In this document: positions 28,533-38,086 of the stretch, piece by piece
Numbering within the stretch: position 1 is the first letter of the stretch
How the letters are laid out: every line of letters starts with the position of its first letter
Origin: Acetobacterium sp. KB-1
Lineage (GTDB): Bacteria > Bacillota > Clostridia > Eubacteriales > Eubacteriaceae
DNA: 64,000 nt
Reading direction: 5' to 3'
Assembly: GCF_003260995.1 (NCBI RefSeq)
Contig: NZ_CP030040.1
Location: forward strand, 602,979-666,978
The notes under the pieces: model-generated
Seen by the model: only the letters and a program-made list of their open reading frames with translations
The model's database searches: none
Told to the model about the DNA's origin: nothing
Made by a program: the position numbers and the translations under genes

Positions 28533-28622
28533 ACTTATTCCTTTTCATTTATTTTTATTCTAAATCATTTAGGGACGATTTTTTATATTTTTAATCATTA
28601 TTGATGCCTACTCGAAAAATAG

Positions 28623-28648
28623 TTAAGAGTGGGTCTCCCCACTCTTAA
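28623..28648 (-). terminator. Intrinsic terminator after frr
   Basis: An 11-bp stem TTAAGAGTGGG/CCCACTCTTAA with a 3-4 nt loop on the minus strand, followed after a few bases by TTTTT. It closes the frr/pyrH transcript. Confidence 0.82.
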
Positions 28649-28702
28649 TGAAATACTATATAATTGAATAAACAATTAAATAAATCATATCCCGAAAAAC
28701 AC

Positions 28703-29260
28703 TTAAACTTCTAAAATTTCTGCTTCTTTTTCTTTTAGAATGGTTTCAATGTTTTTAATCTCGTCGTCCGTTACCTTCTGAATTTCTTTTTCACCTTGTT
28801 TTAAATCATCTTCGGTGATCAGTCCTTCTTTTTGACCGTCTTTCAATTCTTGAATGGCGTGTCTGCGGATATTTCGCATCGCAACCTTACACTCTTCACC
28901 GTATTTTTTTACCAGCTTAACAAGTTCTTTTCGCCGTTCTTCAGTTAATTGGGGAATTAGCAATCGAATGATCTTTCCATCATTTGAAGGATTAAAACCT
29001 AAATCTGACTTTAAAATACCTTTTTCAATAGCTGGGATAGCCGTAGCATCATAAGGTTGAACAACGATCATTCTCGCTTCAGGGGTACTTATATTTGCTA
29101 ATTGATTTAAACCCGTGGGCGAACCATAATAATCTACCATTACCTTATCAAGAATCCGCGGATTTGCCCGTCCTGCCCGTAAGCTGCCAAGACTCTCATT
29201 AAGGTTTTTTAGTGCCTTATCCATTTTTTCATTTGCTGTTGCTTTAATCTCATTTACCAT
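28703..29260 (-). CDS. frr: Ribosome-recycling factor
   Basis: A 185-residue RRF that splits post-termination ribosomes together with EF-G. Conserved features are [20 protein letters not shown] near residue 30, the IVVQPYD segment near 75 and [27 protein letters not shown] near 115. The length is exact for the family. It begins three bases after the pyrH stop, so the two are coupled, and it ends at a strong terminator. Confidence 0.97.
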   Translation of the reverse strand: MVNEIKATANEKMDKALKNLNESLGSLRAGRANPRILDKVMVDYYGSPTGLNQLANISTPEARMIVVQPYDATAIPAIEKGILKSDLGFNPSNDGKIIRLLIPQLTEERRKELVKLVKKYGEECKVAMRNIRRHAIQELKDGQKEGLITEDDLKQGEKEIQKVTDDEIKNIETILKEKEAEILEV

Positions 29261-29263
29261 CTT

Positions 29264-29974
29264 CTACACCTCCTGAATAATTGTTCCGATTTTTTCGCCC
29301 ATGATCGCACGTAAAATATTTTTCGGTTCATTTAAACCAAACACTAGAATAGGAATGTGATTATCCATACATAAGGAAGTTGCTGTCGAATCCATAACCT
29401 TCAGACCTTGATTAAGCACATCAATGTATGATAATTCAGAATAGCGTATTGCATCAGGGTTAACCAGCGGGTCAGAATCGTATACTGCATCTATGCTTTT
29501 CGCAAGAAGAATTATTTCAGCATCAATTTCAGCCGCTCTCAGTGCTGCGGTTGTGTCGGTTGTGAAAAAGGGATTTCCGGTGCCACAGGCAAAAATGACA
29601 ACTCTTCTTTTTTCGAGATGACGAACTGCTTTTCTGCGGATATAAGGCTCTGCAATTTGCTTCATTTCGATAGCTGTCTGAACACGCACAGGTACTTCCA
29701 TTTCTTCCAGAACATCTTGTAAACCAAGCGCATTAATGCAGGTGGCAAGCATTCCCATGTAGTCTGCGGTGGATTTATCCATACCTTCACCACTTCGTCC
29801 CCGCCAAAAATTACCGCCGCCCACAACAATGGCAATTTCAACTCCCAACTCAAAAACTTCTTTGATCTGGCAGCATATTGATTGTACCGTTGGAGTATCG
29901 ATACCATGACCAGCGTTGCCTGCTAATGCTTCACCGCTTAATTTTATGATGACACGTTTGTATTTCGGTTCCAA
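29264..29974 (-). CDS. pyrH: UMP kinase
   Basis: A 236-residue hexameric UMP kinase. Family motifs are [15 protein letters not shown] at the N-terminus, [10 protein letters not shown] near residue 50, and [18 protein letters not shown] near 125. The start is taken as the TTG at 29974 because GGGGGGAG lies five bases upstream and the resulting MEPKYKRV is the usual N-terminus. An ATG at 29992 exists, but the promoter at 30000-30028 would start transcription about there, leaving no ribosome site. It is followed directly by frr. Confidence 0.95.
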   Translation of the reverse strand: MEPKYKRVIIKLSGEALAGNAGHGIDTPTVQSICCQIKEVFELGVEIAIVVGGGNFWRGRSGEGMDKSTADYMGMLATCINALGLQDVLEEMEVPVRVQTAIEMKQIAEPYIRRKAVRHLEKRRVVIFACGTGNPFFTTDTTAALRAAEIDAEIILLAKSIDAVYDSDPLVNPDAIRYSELSYIDVLNQGLKVMDSTATSLCMDNHIPILVFGLNEPKNILRAIMGEKIGTIIQEV

Positions 29975-29999
29975 AAAGACTCCCCCCTTCATTTTCTAT

Positions 30000-30028
30000 A
30001 TTATATCGTAACTGTCTACAATTTACAA
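30000..30028 (-). promoter_or_regulatory. Promoter of pyrH-frr
   Basis: TTGTAA (30023-30028), a 17-bp spacer and TATAAT (30000-30005) on the minus strand, between the tsf terminator and pyrH. The predicted leader is only about 20 nt. Confidence 0.65.
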
Positions 30029-30041
30029 TCTTATCAACGGT

Positions 30042-30069
30042 AAAAAAAGAACACGAATGTGTTCTTTTT
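30042..30069 (-). terminator. Intrinsic terminator after tsf
   Basis: An AAAAAGAACAC/GTGTTCTTTTT stem with a 4-nt loop and a run of seven T on the minus strand, just past the tsf stop. It separates rpsB-tsf from pyrH-frr. Confidence 0.92.
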
Positions 30070-30075
30070 AAGCGT

Positions 30076-30720
30076 TTATGCGTTTAATTGCTTCGCTACT
30101 TCTTCGGCAAAATTTTCTTCTTTTTTCTCTAAACCTTCACCCATCTGGAATCGGGCAAATCGTCTGATTTTAACATTTTCGCCGATAGTCATGATTTGTT
30201 CCTTAACCAGATCTTCAATCGTCAGGTCCGGATTTTTAACAAAAGGTTGTTCCAAAAGACAGATTTCTTTATAATACTTACTGACACGACCTTCTACCAT
30301 TTTATCAACGATCTTTTCTGGTTTACCTTCATTTAAAGCTTGAGCGCGAAGAATTTCTTTTTCTTTTTCAATTTCATCGCTAGGCACTTCTTCTTTGGTC
30401 ACATATAGTGGGTTGGCAGCTGCAATGTGCATCGCTACGTCTTTAACAAAGGTTTTAAATCCTTCATTTTTTGCAACGAAATCAGTTTCGCAGTTCACTT
30501 CCACAAGAACGCCGATTTTTCCACCCATGTGAATATATGACTCAACGATACCTTCCGCGGCAACACGACCCGCTTTTTTGTTGGTTGCTGCCAGTCCTTT
30601 TTCTCTTAAAAAGATCATCGCGTCTTCGATATTTCCATCTGTTTCAACTAAGGCTTTTTTGCAGTCCATCATACCGGCACCGCTTTTAGCTCTTAATTCT
30701 TTTACTAATTTTGCGTCCAC
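30076..30720 (-). CDS. tsf: Elongation factor Ts
   Basis: A 214-residue nucleotide exchange factor for EF-Tu. Typical are [19 protein letters not shown] at residues 5-23, [21 protein letters not shown] near 65, and [17 protein letters not shown] with a C-terminal [14 protein letters not shown]. It is the short, Firmicutes/Thermus-like form. It follows rpsB by 27 bases with a good ribosome site, in the universal rpsB-tsf order. Confidence 0.97.
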   Translation of the reverse strand: MDAKLVKELRAKSGAGMMDCKKALVETDGNIEDAMIFLREKGLAATNKKAGRVAAEGIVESYIHMGGKIGVLVEVNCETDFVAKNEGFKTFVKDVAMHIAAANPLYVTKEEVPSDEIEKEKEILRAQALNEGKPEKIVDKMVEGRVSKYYKEICLLEQPFVKNPDLTIEDLVKEQIMTIGENVKIRRFARFQMGEGLEKKEENFAEEVAKQLNA

Positions 30721-30747
30721 TTTTTTCCTCCTGATCGTAATTATAAA

Positions 30748-31542
30748 TTATTCTACTTCGGTAACTACAGCAACTTCTTCAACAACTTCAACTTCGACGA
30801 CAACTTCTTCGACAACTGGAGCTGCTACTGGCGCTACAACAATTTCTTCTTCGACTTGCTCGCCCTGACGTCCTTCAATAATTGCATCTGAAATAACAGA
30901 AAGGATTAAAGCAACTGCGCGGATCGCATCATCATTACCAGGAATGATGTAGTCAATTTCATCAGGATCACAGTTTGTATCGACAATTCCAATAATTGGA
31001 ATACCTAGTTTTTTAGCTTCTGCGATAGCAATTCTTTCTTTTTTAGTATCAATAACAAAAATAGCTCCTGGAACACCCTTCATATCTTTGATGCCACCCA
31101 GGAATTTTTGTAATTTTTCACGTTGACGTTTTAGTTTAATAACTTCTTTTTTAGGTAGAAGTGCATAAGTACCATCTTCTTCCATTTGTTCGAGTTCATT
31201 TAATCGGTCAATTCGTTTGCTGATGGTACCAAAGTTTGTTAAGGTTCCACCTAACCACCGATGATTAACACAGTAGCTTCCACTGCGCTTTGCTTCTCGT
31301 TCAATACTGGTCTGAGCTTGTTTTTTTGTACCGACAAAAAGAATTTCTTCTCCGTTTTCAGCCAGCTCTTTGACAAAGTTATAAGCTTTTTCGATTCTCT
31401 TCACAGTTTGTTGTAAATCAATGATATAAATACCATTTCTTTCTGTGAAAATATACGGAGCCATTTTCGGATTCCATCGTCGTGTCTGGTGTCCAAAATG
31501 CACCCCTGCTTCTAATAATTGCTTCATTGAAACACATGCCAT
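30748..31542 (-). CDS. rpsB: 30S ribosomal protein S2
   Basis: A 264-residue S2. The conserved N-terminus [22 protein letters not shown] and [20 protein letters not shown] identify it. The last 35 residues are an acidic, Val/Glu/Ala-only tail (VEEEIVVAP..., EVVEEV repeats) beyond the normal S2 end; a tail of similar style is seen in some clostridial S2 proteins and is probably disordered. The promoter is at 31649-31677 and the leader is about 100 nt. Confidence 0.97.
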   Translation of the reverse strand: MACVSMKQLLEAGVHFGHQTRRWNPKMAPYIFTERNGIYIIDLQQTVKRIEKAYNFVKELAENGEEILFVGTKKQAQTSIEREAKRSGSYCVNHRWLGGTLTNFGTISKRIDRLNELEQMEEDGTYALLPKKEVIKLKRQREKLQKFLGGIKDMKGVPGAIFVIDTKKERIAIAEAKKLGIPIIGIVDTNCDPDEIDYIIPGNDDAIRAVALILSVISDAIIEGRQGEQVEEEIVVAPVAAPVVEEVVVEVEVVEEVAVVTEVE

Positions 31543-31648
31543 AATTTATTCCTCCTTGGTTTTTCCTCCATCCTCATCAATCAAGAACATCGACCTTAAA
31601 ACAGGCACCTGATGTCTCTCAGAGAATGTGTGTAATACATACCCAAAT

Positions 31649-31677
31649 ATAATAGCACAATCATTCAAATTGAGCAA
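31649..31677 (-). promoter_or_regulatory. Promoter of rpsB-tsf
   Basis: TTGCTC (31672-31677), a 17-bp spacer and TATTAT (31649-31654) on the minus strand. The leader between it and rpsB contains the near-palindrome CAGGTGCCTG flanked by GACATC and GATGTT, a possible stem-loop. Confidence 0.55.
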
Positions 31678-31703
31678 GTTTTATTTTGAGTAAGTTTTTT
31701 TAT

Positions 31704-33110
31704 TCAAAGTAAATATTTTTGGTAATTTTCCCGTTTGTCAGATATATTGAACACACTTTCAACATAGTTCATGTCAATTTTAAAATCGTCCTGTTCATAA
31801 TCTGAAGCATAGAAAGATATTTCTTCCAATAGTTTTTCCATAACCGTATGCAGTCGCCGGGCACCAATATTTTCATCATCTTCATTTTGAAGATAAGCAA
31901 TCTTGGCAATATGTTTAACTGCGTCCTCCTCAAAAATAAGATTGACATCCTCTGTTCGTATGAGTTCCTGATATTGCTTAATTACTGAATTTTCAGTATG
32001 GGTTAGAATCTGGATAAAGTCTTCTTCTGTCAAGCTGTCAAGATGGACACTAATGGGAAAACGACCCTGAAGCTCAGGAATCATGTCTGATATCTTTGAA
32101 ACATGAAAGGCCCCAGCCCCAATAAATAAAATAAAATCCGTTTTAATCGGACCATATTTTGTATTGACGGTGCTTCCCTCAACAATCGGTAGGATATCAC
32201 GCTGGACGCCTTCTCTTGAAACATCCGGTCCATGATTATTACTATTTCCGATAATTTTGTCAATTTCGTCAATAAATATGATGCCATTCTGTTCGGCATC
32301 CTTGACACCCAATTCATTAACCTGATCCATATCGATAAGTTTCTGGGCTTCCTGATTGATCAGTATTTTTCGGGCCTCGGAAATTTTCACGTTCTTCTTC
32401 TTTTTCTTCTGGGGCATAAAATCACCCAGGATATCATTCATATTAAAAGACATACTATCATTGTTCATGCCCTGCATAACACCAATGGTCTTCGATCCAT
32501 CGTCATCTACTTCAATTTCGATGATCTGGTCTTCTAACTGGCCCGCTTCTAATTCTTTTGACAAAGCTTCACGTTTTTCTTTTTTTGTTTTTTCCTTTTC
32601 GCCATCGACTTCCAATTCGGATTGTGTGGGTGCCGTAGATGGCGAAGGTTTCATAAAAATGTCAAAGGGTGTTTTTAAGGTTTCTTTAATTTTTTTTGAA
32701 GGAACCAGCGTATCAAGAATGATTTTATTGGCATTCTTTTGGGCTTCAGCATATACCTCTTTCATTTTTTCCTGTTGAACATTTCTGATCGATGTCGTGA
32801 CAAGATCGCGAACCATGGATTCGACATCGCGACCGACATAGCCGACTTCGGTAAATTTTGTAGCTTCAACCTTGATAAACGGCGCTTTTACCAGTTTTGC
32901 CATTCTTCTGGCAATTTCTGTTTTCCCCACCCCGGTAGGTCCGATTAAGATAATATTCTTGGGCGTAAATTCATCAATCAGATCCATCGGCAGAAGTGAT
33001 CGACGATAACGGTTTCTGATAGCTACTGCCACAGCTTTTTTAGCTGATTCCTGGCCAATAATATAGCGGTTTAATTCAGTAACAATTTTTTTAGGTGTTA
33101 ATTCTTTCAT
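31704..33110 (-). CDS. hslU: ATP-dependent protease ATPase subunit HslU (ClpY)
   Basis: A 468-residue AAA+ unfoldase that feeds substrates to HslV. It has Walker A LIGPTGVGKTEIARR near residue 55, an inserted I-domain (about residues 110-240, very charged), Walker B IIFIDEIDKI, and a C-terminal sensor-2 region with ENIGARRLHTVMEKLLEE. The start is the ATG at 33110 (MKELTPKKI); a longer frame lacks a ribosome site. It follows hslV closely. The codY gene that often follows in Bacillus is absent here. Confidence 0.95.
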   Translation of the reverse strand: MKELTPKKIVTELNRYIIGQESAKKAVAVAIRNRYRRSLLPMDLIDEFTPKNIILIGPTGVGKTEIARRMAKLVKAPFIKVEATKFTEVGYVGRDVESMVRDLVTTSIRNVQQEKMKEVYAEAQKNANKIILDTLVPSKKIKETLKTPFDIFMKPSPSTAPTQSELEVDGEKEKTKKEKREALSKELEAGQLEDQIIEIEVDDDGSKTIGVMQGMNNDSMSFNMNDILGDFMPQKKKKKNVKISEARKILINQEAQKLIDMDQVNELGVKDAEQNGIIFIDEIDKIIGNSNNHGPDVSREGVQRDILPIVEGSTVNTKYGPIKTDFILFIGAGAFHVSKISDMIPELQGRFPISVHLDSLTEEDFIQILTHTENSVIKQYQELIRTEDVNLIFEEDAVKHIAKIAYLQNEDDENIGARRLHTVMEKLLEEISFYASDYEQDDFKIDMNYVESVFNISDKRENYQKYLL

Positions 33111-33126
33111 AATCACTCTTCCGTTT

Positions 33127-33657
33127 CTATAATACTTCAACAGAAATATTATTATTTGTGAACACACATATTTCTGAGGCGATTTTCAGTGATTCATAAA
33201 CCATTTCTTCGGCACAAAGATTTGAATGGTTTTTTAGCGCTCGAGCTGCCGCAAGGGCATAAGATCCGCCAGAACCGATAGCGGCCACATCATCATCTGG
33301 CTCAATGACTTCCCCATTTCCTGATAAGACCAGGGTTTCTGTTTCGTCCATAACAATTAACAGTGCTTCAAGCTTTCTGAGAATTTTGTCCGAACGCCAT
33401 TCTTTTGCCAATTCTACTGCCGACCGTTTCAGATTGCCATTATACTGTTCGACCTTATGCTCAAATTTCTCACAGAGAGTGAATGCATCAGCAACTGAGC
33501 CGGCAAACCCCACTAAGATTTTATCATTGTAAATTCGTCTGATTTTTGTTGCTTTATTTTTCATAATTGTTTTTTCGCCCATGGTTACCTGACCATCTCC
33601 CGCAATGGCAACCTGACCGTTATGGCGTATTCCAACAATGGTTGTTGCATGAAACAT
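33127..33657 (-). CDS. hslV: ATP-dependent protease proteolytic subunit HslV (ClpQ)
   Basis: A 176-residue proteasome-like protease. The predicted N-terminal nucleophile is Thr5 after removal of MFHA (sequence [15 protein letters not shown]), with the conserved [11 protein letters not shown] and [14 protein letters not shown] segments. It assembles with HslU as two hexamers in the cytoplasm. It lies 37 bases after topA and 16 before hslU, in the dprA-topA-hslV-hslU order, lacking the trmFO and xerC genes often found between. Confidence 0.95.
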   Translation of the reverse strand: MFHATTIVGIRHNGQVAIAGDGQVTMGEKTIMKNKATKIRRIYNDKILVGFAGSVADAFTLCEKFEHKVEQYNGNLKRSAVELAKEWRSDKILRKLEALLIVMDETETLVLSGNGEVIEPDDDVAAIGSGGSYALAAARALKNHSNLCAEEMVYESLKIASEICVFTNNNISVEVL

Positions 33658-33694
33658 ATTATTTTCTCGCTTTCCTATTTAATCAAATCGGCTG

Positions 33695-35764
33695 CTATTG
33701 CCCCACTGGTGCTTTATACCCACAGTCTTTTTTATCGCAATAGATCGATTTTCGCTTACCCAAACCTTTTTGAAAAAGTGTTGATCCGCAAACCGGACAT
33801 TTGTCTGGGATTGGTAAATCCCAATTCATATAGTCACAGTCCGGATAATTGCTACAGGAATAAAAAGTTCGTCCAGTTTTGGAGGTTCGTTTGACAATAT
33901 CGCCTCCACAGACAGAACAAATGCCACCTGTTTTTTCGAAAAAAGGTTTCGTGTTTTTACATTCCGGAAAACCCGGACATGCTAGAAATCGCCCATATTT
34001 CCCTTTTTTTATAACCATCCGTCGTCCACATAATTCACAATCTTCATCAGATTCAGGGTCAGCGATTGTCACAGACTCGGCATTTTCCTGGGCGTTAGTC
34101 AGTTCCTTTTCAAAACTTTTATAAAAGTTTTTCAGGAGTTCAATCCAGTCTGTTTCCCCCTCCGAAACTAAATCAAGACGATCTTCCATTTCTGCCGTAA
34201 ATGAAATATTTACCACATCACTAAAGTATTCTTTCATCAAATGGGTAACCGTAATGCCGAGTTCTGTCGGCTTAAAATGCTTATCTTCAACTTCCACATA
34301 ATCACGATTTTTAATGGTAGCGATGGTAGGGGAATAGGTGCTAGGCCTACCAATTCCTTTTTCTTCTAATATTTTAACTAATGATGCCTCAGTGTAACGA
34401 GCTGGGGGCTTTGTAAATTTTTGTTCTCTAGAAGTCTTAAGTCGAATCAGGTCATCACCTGCGACTAATTCTGGCAAGATGCTATCATCATTCTTGCCAG
34501 CATTTTTACCAACCCGGGTAAATCCATCAAACTTTTGGGTTTCACCTTTTGTTTTAAAAATTAGATTACTACAGGCAACATCGACATCAGTCACATAATA
34601 CTGGGCATCAGCCATTTGACTACAGAGCAGTCGTTCCCATATGAGTTTATATAGTCGATATTGATCAGATTCTAATGAATTTCGAGCTTGTTCTGGCGTT
34701 AACATAACCGATGATGGACGTATGGCTTCATGTGCGTCTTGTACATTTTTCTTTTTACTGACTTTTTTTTCATTACCTAAATAATCATCACCAAAATGCT
34801 GTCTGACATATTCTTTAGTCTCAGAAATCGCTTCATCCGCTATTCGGGTTGAATCAGTTCGTAAATAGGTAATCAGACCTGTCAATCCGCTGCCTTTTAT
34901 GTCTACACCTTCATATAGTTGCTGAGCCAGACGCATGGTCCGTTGGGTTGTAAAACCAAGCACCTTGTATGCTTCCTGCTGAAGCGTACTGGTAGTAAAA
35001 GGCAGGGGTGGTTTTTGATAGCGCGTTCTCTTTTTGACGTTGCTAACTACACTTTCATTTTCTTCTACAACTTTTTCCAAACGGATAGCATCTTCGGCAT
35101 TGGTGATGGTCTTCTTCTTACCGTCTTCGGAGTAAAATTTTGAAACAAATGATTTGTCATCATCGTGTTTTTTTAAGAGCAGCTCCAGATTCCAGTATTC
35201 CTCCGGAATAAATGCAGCGATTTCCTCTTCCCGATCGACGATAATCCGGGTGACAACTGATTGAACGCGACCGCCACTCAATCCCTTCTTGACCTTTTTC
35301 CATAAAAATGGACTAAGTGAATAACCAACCAATCGATCAAGGATCCGTCGCGCTTGCTGCGAATTAACTAGATCAATATCAATCGTTCTTTTGTTTTCAA
35401 TGGCAGCATTGACAGCCTTCTTAGTAATTTCATGAAACTCAATCCGACATTTCGTATCTAAATCAATTTCAAGAAAATTAGCCATATGCCACGAAATAGC
35501 CTCCCCTTCACGATCAGGGTCAGTAGCAAGATAGACCAGATCTGCTTTTTTGGCAGCGGTTTTTAAACTTTTTAACAATTGGGCCTTGCCCCGTATTTTA
35601 ATATACTCTGGTTTAAAATCTTCTTCTATATTAATACCAATCCGACTTTTGGGCAGGTCGATTACATGTCCCATAGTAGCTTCAACTTCAAATCCTTTTG
35701 GTAAATATTTTTTAATCGTTTTAGCTTTTGCCGGTGACTCAACGATAACTAAGGTTTTACTCAT
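33695..35764 (-). CDS. topA: DNA topoisomerase I
   Basis: A 689-residue type IA topoisomerase that relaxes negative supercoils. The N-terminal Toprim domain reads VIVESPAKAKTIKKYLP with ATDPDREGEAISWH near residue 110. The active-site Tyr lies in GLITYLRTDSTRIADE near residue 300. Three C-terminal zinc ribbons follow: CELCGRR...CPGFPEC, CSVCGGD...CSNYPDC and CPVCGS...CDKKDC, each with four cysteines. It follows dprA and precedes hslV. Confidence 0.97.
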   Translation of the reverse strand: MSKTLVIVESPAKAKTIKKYLPKGFEVEATMGHVIDLPKSRIGINIEEDFKPEYIKIRGKAQLLKSLKTAAKKADLVYLATDPDREGEAISWHMANFLEIDLDTKCRIEFHEITKKAVNAAIENKRTIDIDLVNSQQARRILDRLVGYSLSPFLWKKVKKGLSGGRVQSVVTRIIVDREEEIAAFIPEEYWNLELLLKKHDDDKSFVSKFYSEDGKKKTITNAEDAIRLEKVVEENESVVSNVKKRTRYQKPPLPFTTSTLQQEAYKVLGFTTQRTMRLAQQLYEGVDIKGSGLTGLITYLRTDSTRIADEAISETKEYVRQHFGDDYLGNEKKVSKKKNVQDAHEAIRPSSVMLTPEQARNSLESDQYRLYKLIWERLLCSQMADAQYYVTDVDVACSNLIFKTKGETQKFDGFTRVGKNAGKNDDSILPELVAGDDLIRLKTSREQKFTKPPARYTEASLVKILEEKGIGRPSTYSPTIATIKNRDYVEVEDKHFKPTELGITVTHLMKEYFSDVVNISFTAEMEDRLDLVSEGETDWIELLKNFYKSFEKELTNAQENAESVTIADPESDEDCELCGRRMVIKKGKYGRFLACPGFPECKNTKPFFEKTGGICSVCGGDIVKRTSKTGRTFYSCSNYPDCDYMNWDLPIPDKCPVCGSTLFQKGLGKRKSIYCDKKDCGYKAPVGQ

Positions 35765-35877
35765 TGACTACCTCCTTCTTTCTTAATATTGTGATGTGTA
35801 TTCTCTAAAATAGCCATATTATAGCAAATAATTCTACTATATACAAAACCTATGCATTCGAATATAACCCATTGTCC

Positions 35878-36975
35878 TTAAATTAACACAATATTTCCAT
35901 ATTTTATCAGAATAATTTCTTCTATTTCCATCATCGTCAATACACTATTCACGCGGTTGACCGGTAAATCTGAACAAGCTACCAGCGCATCAATCGTCTG
36001 ATACCCTTTTTTAATAAGGTCTAGAATCAACTGCTCCTCAGGCGTTGCCATTGTTAATCCTGACGACTGGTTATTGAAATTGTTTTTTTTCTCGGCTTGA
36101 TCAAAAACAATGTAATCCTCGAGAATATCATTCGGCTCAGTAACGAGTTTTGCCCCCTCTTTGAGTAACTGATTTCCACCTGCCCAACTCGTTCCACAGA
36201 TCTCCCCTGGAATCACATAGATGTTTTTACCTTGCTCTAAAGCATGGTTGACTGTAATCAATGAGCCACTTTTCTTTCTGGCTTCAATCACCAGTATGCC
36301 CTGAGAAAGCCCGCTGATGATCCGATTGCGCTGCGGAAAATGGTAAGGTAGTGGCTTCTCGCCTAAATTAAACTCTGAAATAACGAGCGCTTTCTCTGCC
36401 ATTAGCTCAAAGAGTTTTTTGTTAACCCGAGGATAGCAGATATCGATACCAGTGCCTAATACCCCGATGGTGCTCCCCAGTTCATTGACACTGCTCCAAT
36501 GACTCTTACCATCAATACCAGTGGCTAAACCGCTGACGATTGTAACGCCACGGGATGAAAGCGACGAAGCGAATAATTTGGCGTATTTTTCACCTGCGAC
36601 AGTGGGATTCCGGGAGCCGATAATCCCAATCGATAATGGGGCATTCAATAAGGATAGATCGCCCCTGGCATACAGGCCTAAAGGTGGCATATAAAGATTC
36701 AACAGCGATTCCGGAAATCCCGGATGACAACGTGGAATTAGCACAATGTTGTTTTTCTTCATATATGACAAATCGTGCTTGGCTTTTTCGAGCGTTCTGA
36801 TCTGACAAAAATAATCTACCGTCTTCTGGTCCACGATTCGTGTCTTTAAAAGAATTTCAGGGCTTAATGAAAAAATTACTTCAGGAGATGTAAATTGTTC
36901 CAGTAGCATATTTTTTTGTTTGATAGACAGTTTTTCAACACCCATAAACCATAGCCAATAAATTAAATCTTCCAC
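35878..36975 (-). CDS. dprA: DNA-processing protein DprA
   Basis: A 365-residue protein that protects incoming single-stranded DNA and loads RecA during natural transformation. The Rossmann-like core has IGIIGSRNPTVAGEKYAK near residue 115, VSGLATGIDGKSH near 147 and PLPYHFPQRNRIISGLS near 200. A winged-helix-like domain ends the protein. Position before topA is the usual one. With recA and cinA nearby and the Tad pilus at 40-50 kb the strain may be competent, but comE-type genes are not in the window. Confidence 0.95.
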   Translation of the reverse strand: MEDLIYWLWFMGVEKLSIKQKNMLLEQFTSPEVIFSLSPEILLKTRIVDQKTVDYFCQIRTLEKAKHDLSYMKKNNIVLIPRCHPGFPESLLNLYMPPLGLYARGDLSLLNAPLSIGIIGSRNPTVAGEKYAKLFASSLSSRGVTIVSGLATGIDGKSHWSSVNELGSTIGVLGTGIDICYPRVNKKLFELMAEKALVISEFNLGEKPLPYHFPQRNRIISGLSQGILVIEARKKSGSLITVNHALEQGKNIYVIPGEICGTSWAGGNQLLKEGAKLVTEPNDILEDYIVFDQAEKKNNFNNQSSGLTMATPEEQLILDLIKKGYQTIDALVACSDLPVNRVNSVLTMMEIEEIILIKYGNIVLI

Positions 36976-37050
36976 GACTCACATTTCCCTTCAAATTAGT
37001 TATTCTTTATACTACCACAATTATGATGACAAATAAAACCCTTAACAAAC

Positions 37051-37083
37051 AAAAAACGGCACTGGAGATCAGATCTCAGCGCC
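37051..37083 (-). terminator. Intrinsic terminator of the amino-acid-binding protein gene
   Basis: A stem GGCGCTGAGATC/GATCTCCAGTGCC with one bulge, followed on the minus strand by TTTTTT, about 25 bases past the stop. Confidence 0.82.
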
Positions 37084-37108
37084 GGGTTCTAAAGTTTAAT
37101 TTTTTTGA

Positions 37109-37933
37109 TTACTCAATCACTTTTAAATTTGTATCAATGTTCTTAGTAACATCTTCTCCAAACCATTTCATTGATATCTCAGTTAGTTTTCCATTTTGTC
37201 TTAAGGTGTCTAAAGCTGTGTTTAATTGTTCGTTGAATGCAGTATCCGCTTTTCGAACAGTAATACCGATTGGTTCATTTGACAAAACATCAGAGGAAAT
37301 AGCGTAGATCTCAGGTTTTAAAGTGGTGTAAAACTGAGCAACACTAATATCTGTCATAATATTATCAATCTGTTTTCCTTCAAGAGCAGCGAAGGCATCA
37401 AGCATCGCATCATATTTATTCACAGTATATTCTACATTTTCCTGGGTTTTTAAAGCTTCGGCCGCATAATCGGCAGTGGTTTCAATTTGAACACCAACCG
37501 TTTTTCCGGCCAAATCTTTTGGCGTTTCAGCTGGGGTTGCATCCTTGCGTGATACAATTACAATCCCATTGGTAAGATAAGGGTCGGTCATATTAAATCC
37601 CGCTAGTCGTTCGTCAGTAATACTGGTCCCCGATAAAACAATGTCATACTGGTTTGCATTAAGACCATTGAAAATTCCATCCCATGCAGTTGGAATCCAC
37701 TCGATTTCGACCCCAAGTTCATCAGCTAAAGCTTGGCCCAGGTCAATATCGAAGCCGACAAGCTCATTATTTTCATCTCGGAACTCCAGGGGTAAATACA
37801 TATCGTTTGTTCCGGCGGTCAAAACCCCATCAGCCAATGGATCTTCAGTGTTGGCAGAGTTACTTCCACATCCCGATAAAAACAGTGAAATTCCTAATAC
37901 AATTGCAATCAGTACATAACTTTTTCTTTTCAT
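37109..37933 (-). CDS. Amino-acid ABC transporter substrate-binding lipoprotein
   Basis: A 274-residue periplasmic-binding-protein family 3 (GlnH/FliY-like) lipoprotein. The N-terminal signal ends in a lipobox LSGCGSN, so Cys22 is lipidated and the protein sits on the outer membrane face. The core is PLEFRDENNELVGFDIDLGQAL, GTSITDERLAGFNMTDPY and KWFGEDVTK, which bind a polar amino acid. No permease or ATPase gene is beside it, so the rest of the transporter must be encoded elsewhere or shared. It has a promoter and a terminator of its own. Confidence 0.9.
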   Translation of the reverse strand: MKRKSYVLIAIVLGISLFLSGCGSNSANTEDPLADGVLTAGTNDMYLPLEFRDENNELVGFDIDLGQALADELGVEIEWIPTAWDGIFNGLNANQYDIVLSGTSITDERLAGFNMTDPYLTNGIVIVSRKDATPAETPKDLAGKTVGVQIETTADYAAEALKTQENVEYTVNKYDAMLDAFAALEGKQIDNIMTDISVAQFYTTLKPEIYAISSDVLSNEPIGITVRKADTAFNEQLNTALDTLRQNGKLTEISMKWFGEDVTKNIDTNLKVIE

Positions 37934-37965
37934 TTATTCCTCCTGTAGTATAAACTTTGTCTTTC

Positions 37966-37994
37966 ATTATATTTGGCAACGTATGAAAATTCAA
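37966..37994 (-). promoter_or_regulatory. Promoter of the amino-acid-binding protein gene
   Basis: TTGAAT (37989-37994), a 17-bp spacer and TATAAT (37966-37971) on the minus strand; AGGAGGA precedes the ATG. Confidence 0.7.
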
Positions 37995-38086
37995 GTATTA
38001 TTTATTCAAACAAATTAACAGATGGATTCCTGTTTAGTGGATGAGCCCAACTGTTTATTCGTTTTGTTATTTTATTATCGCATTTA

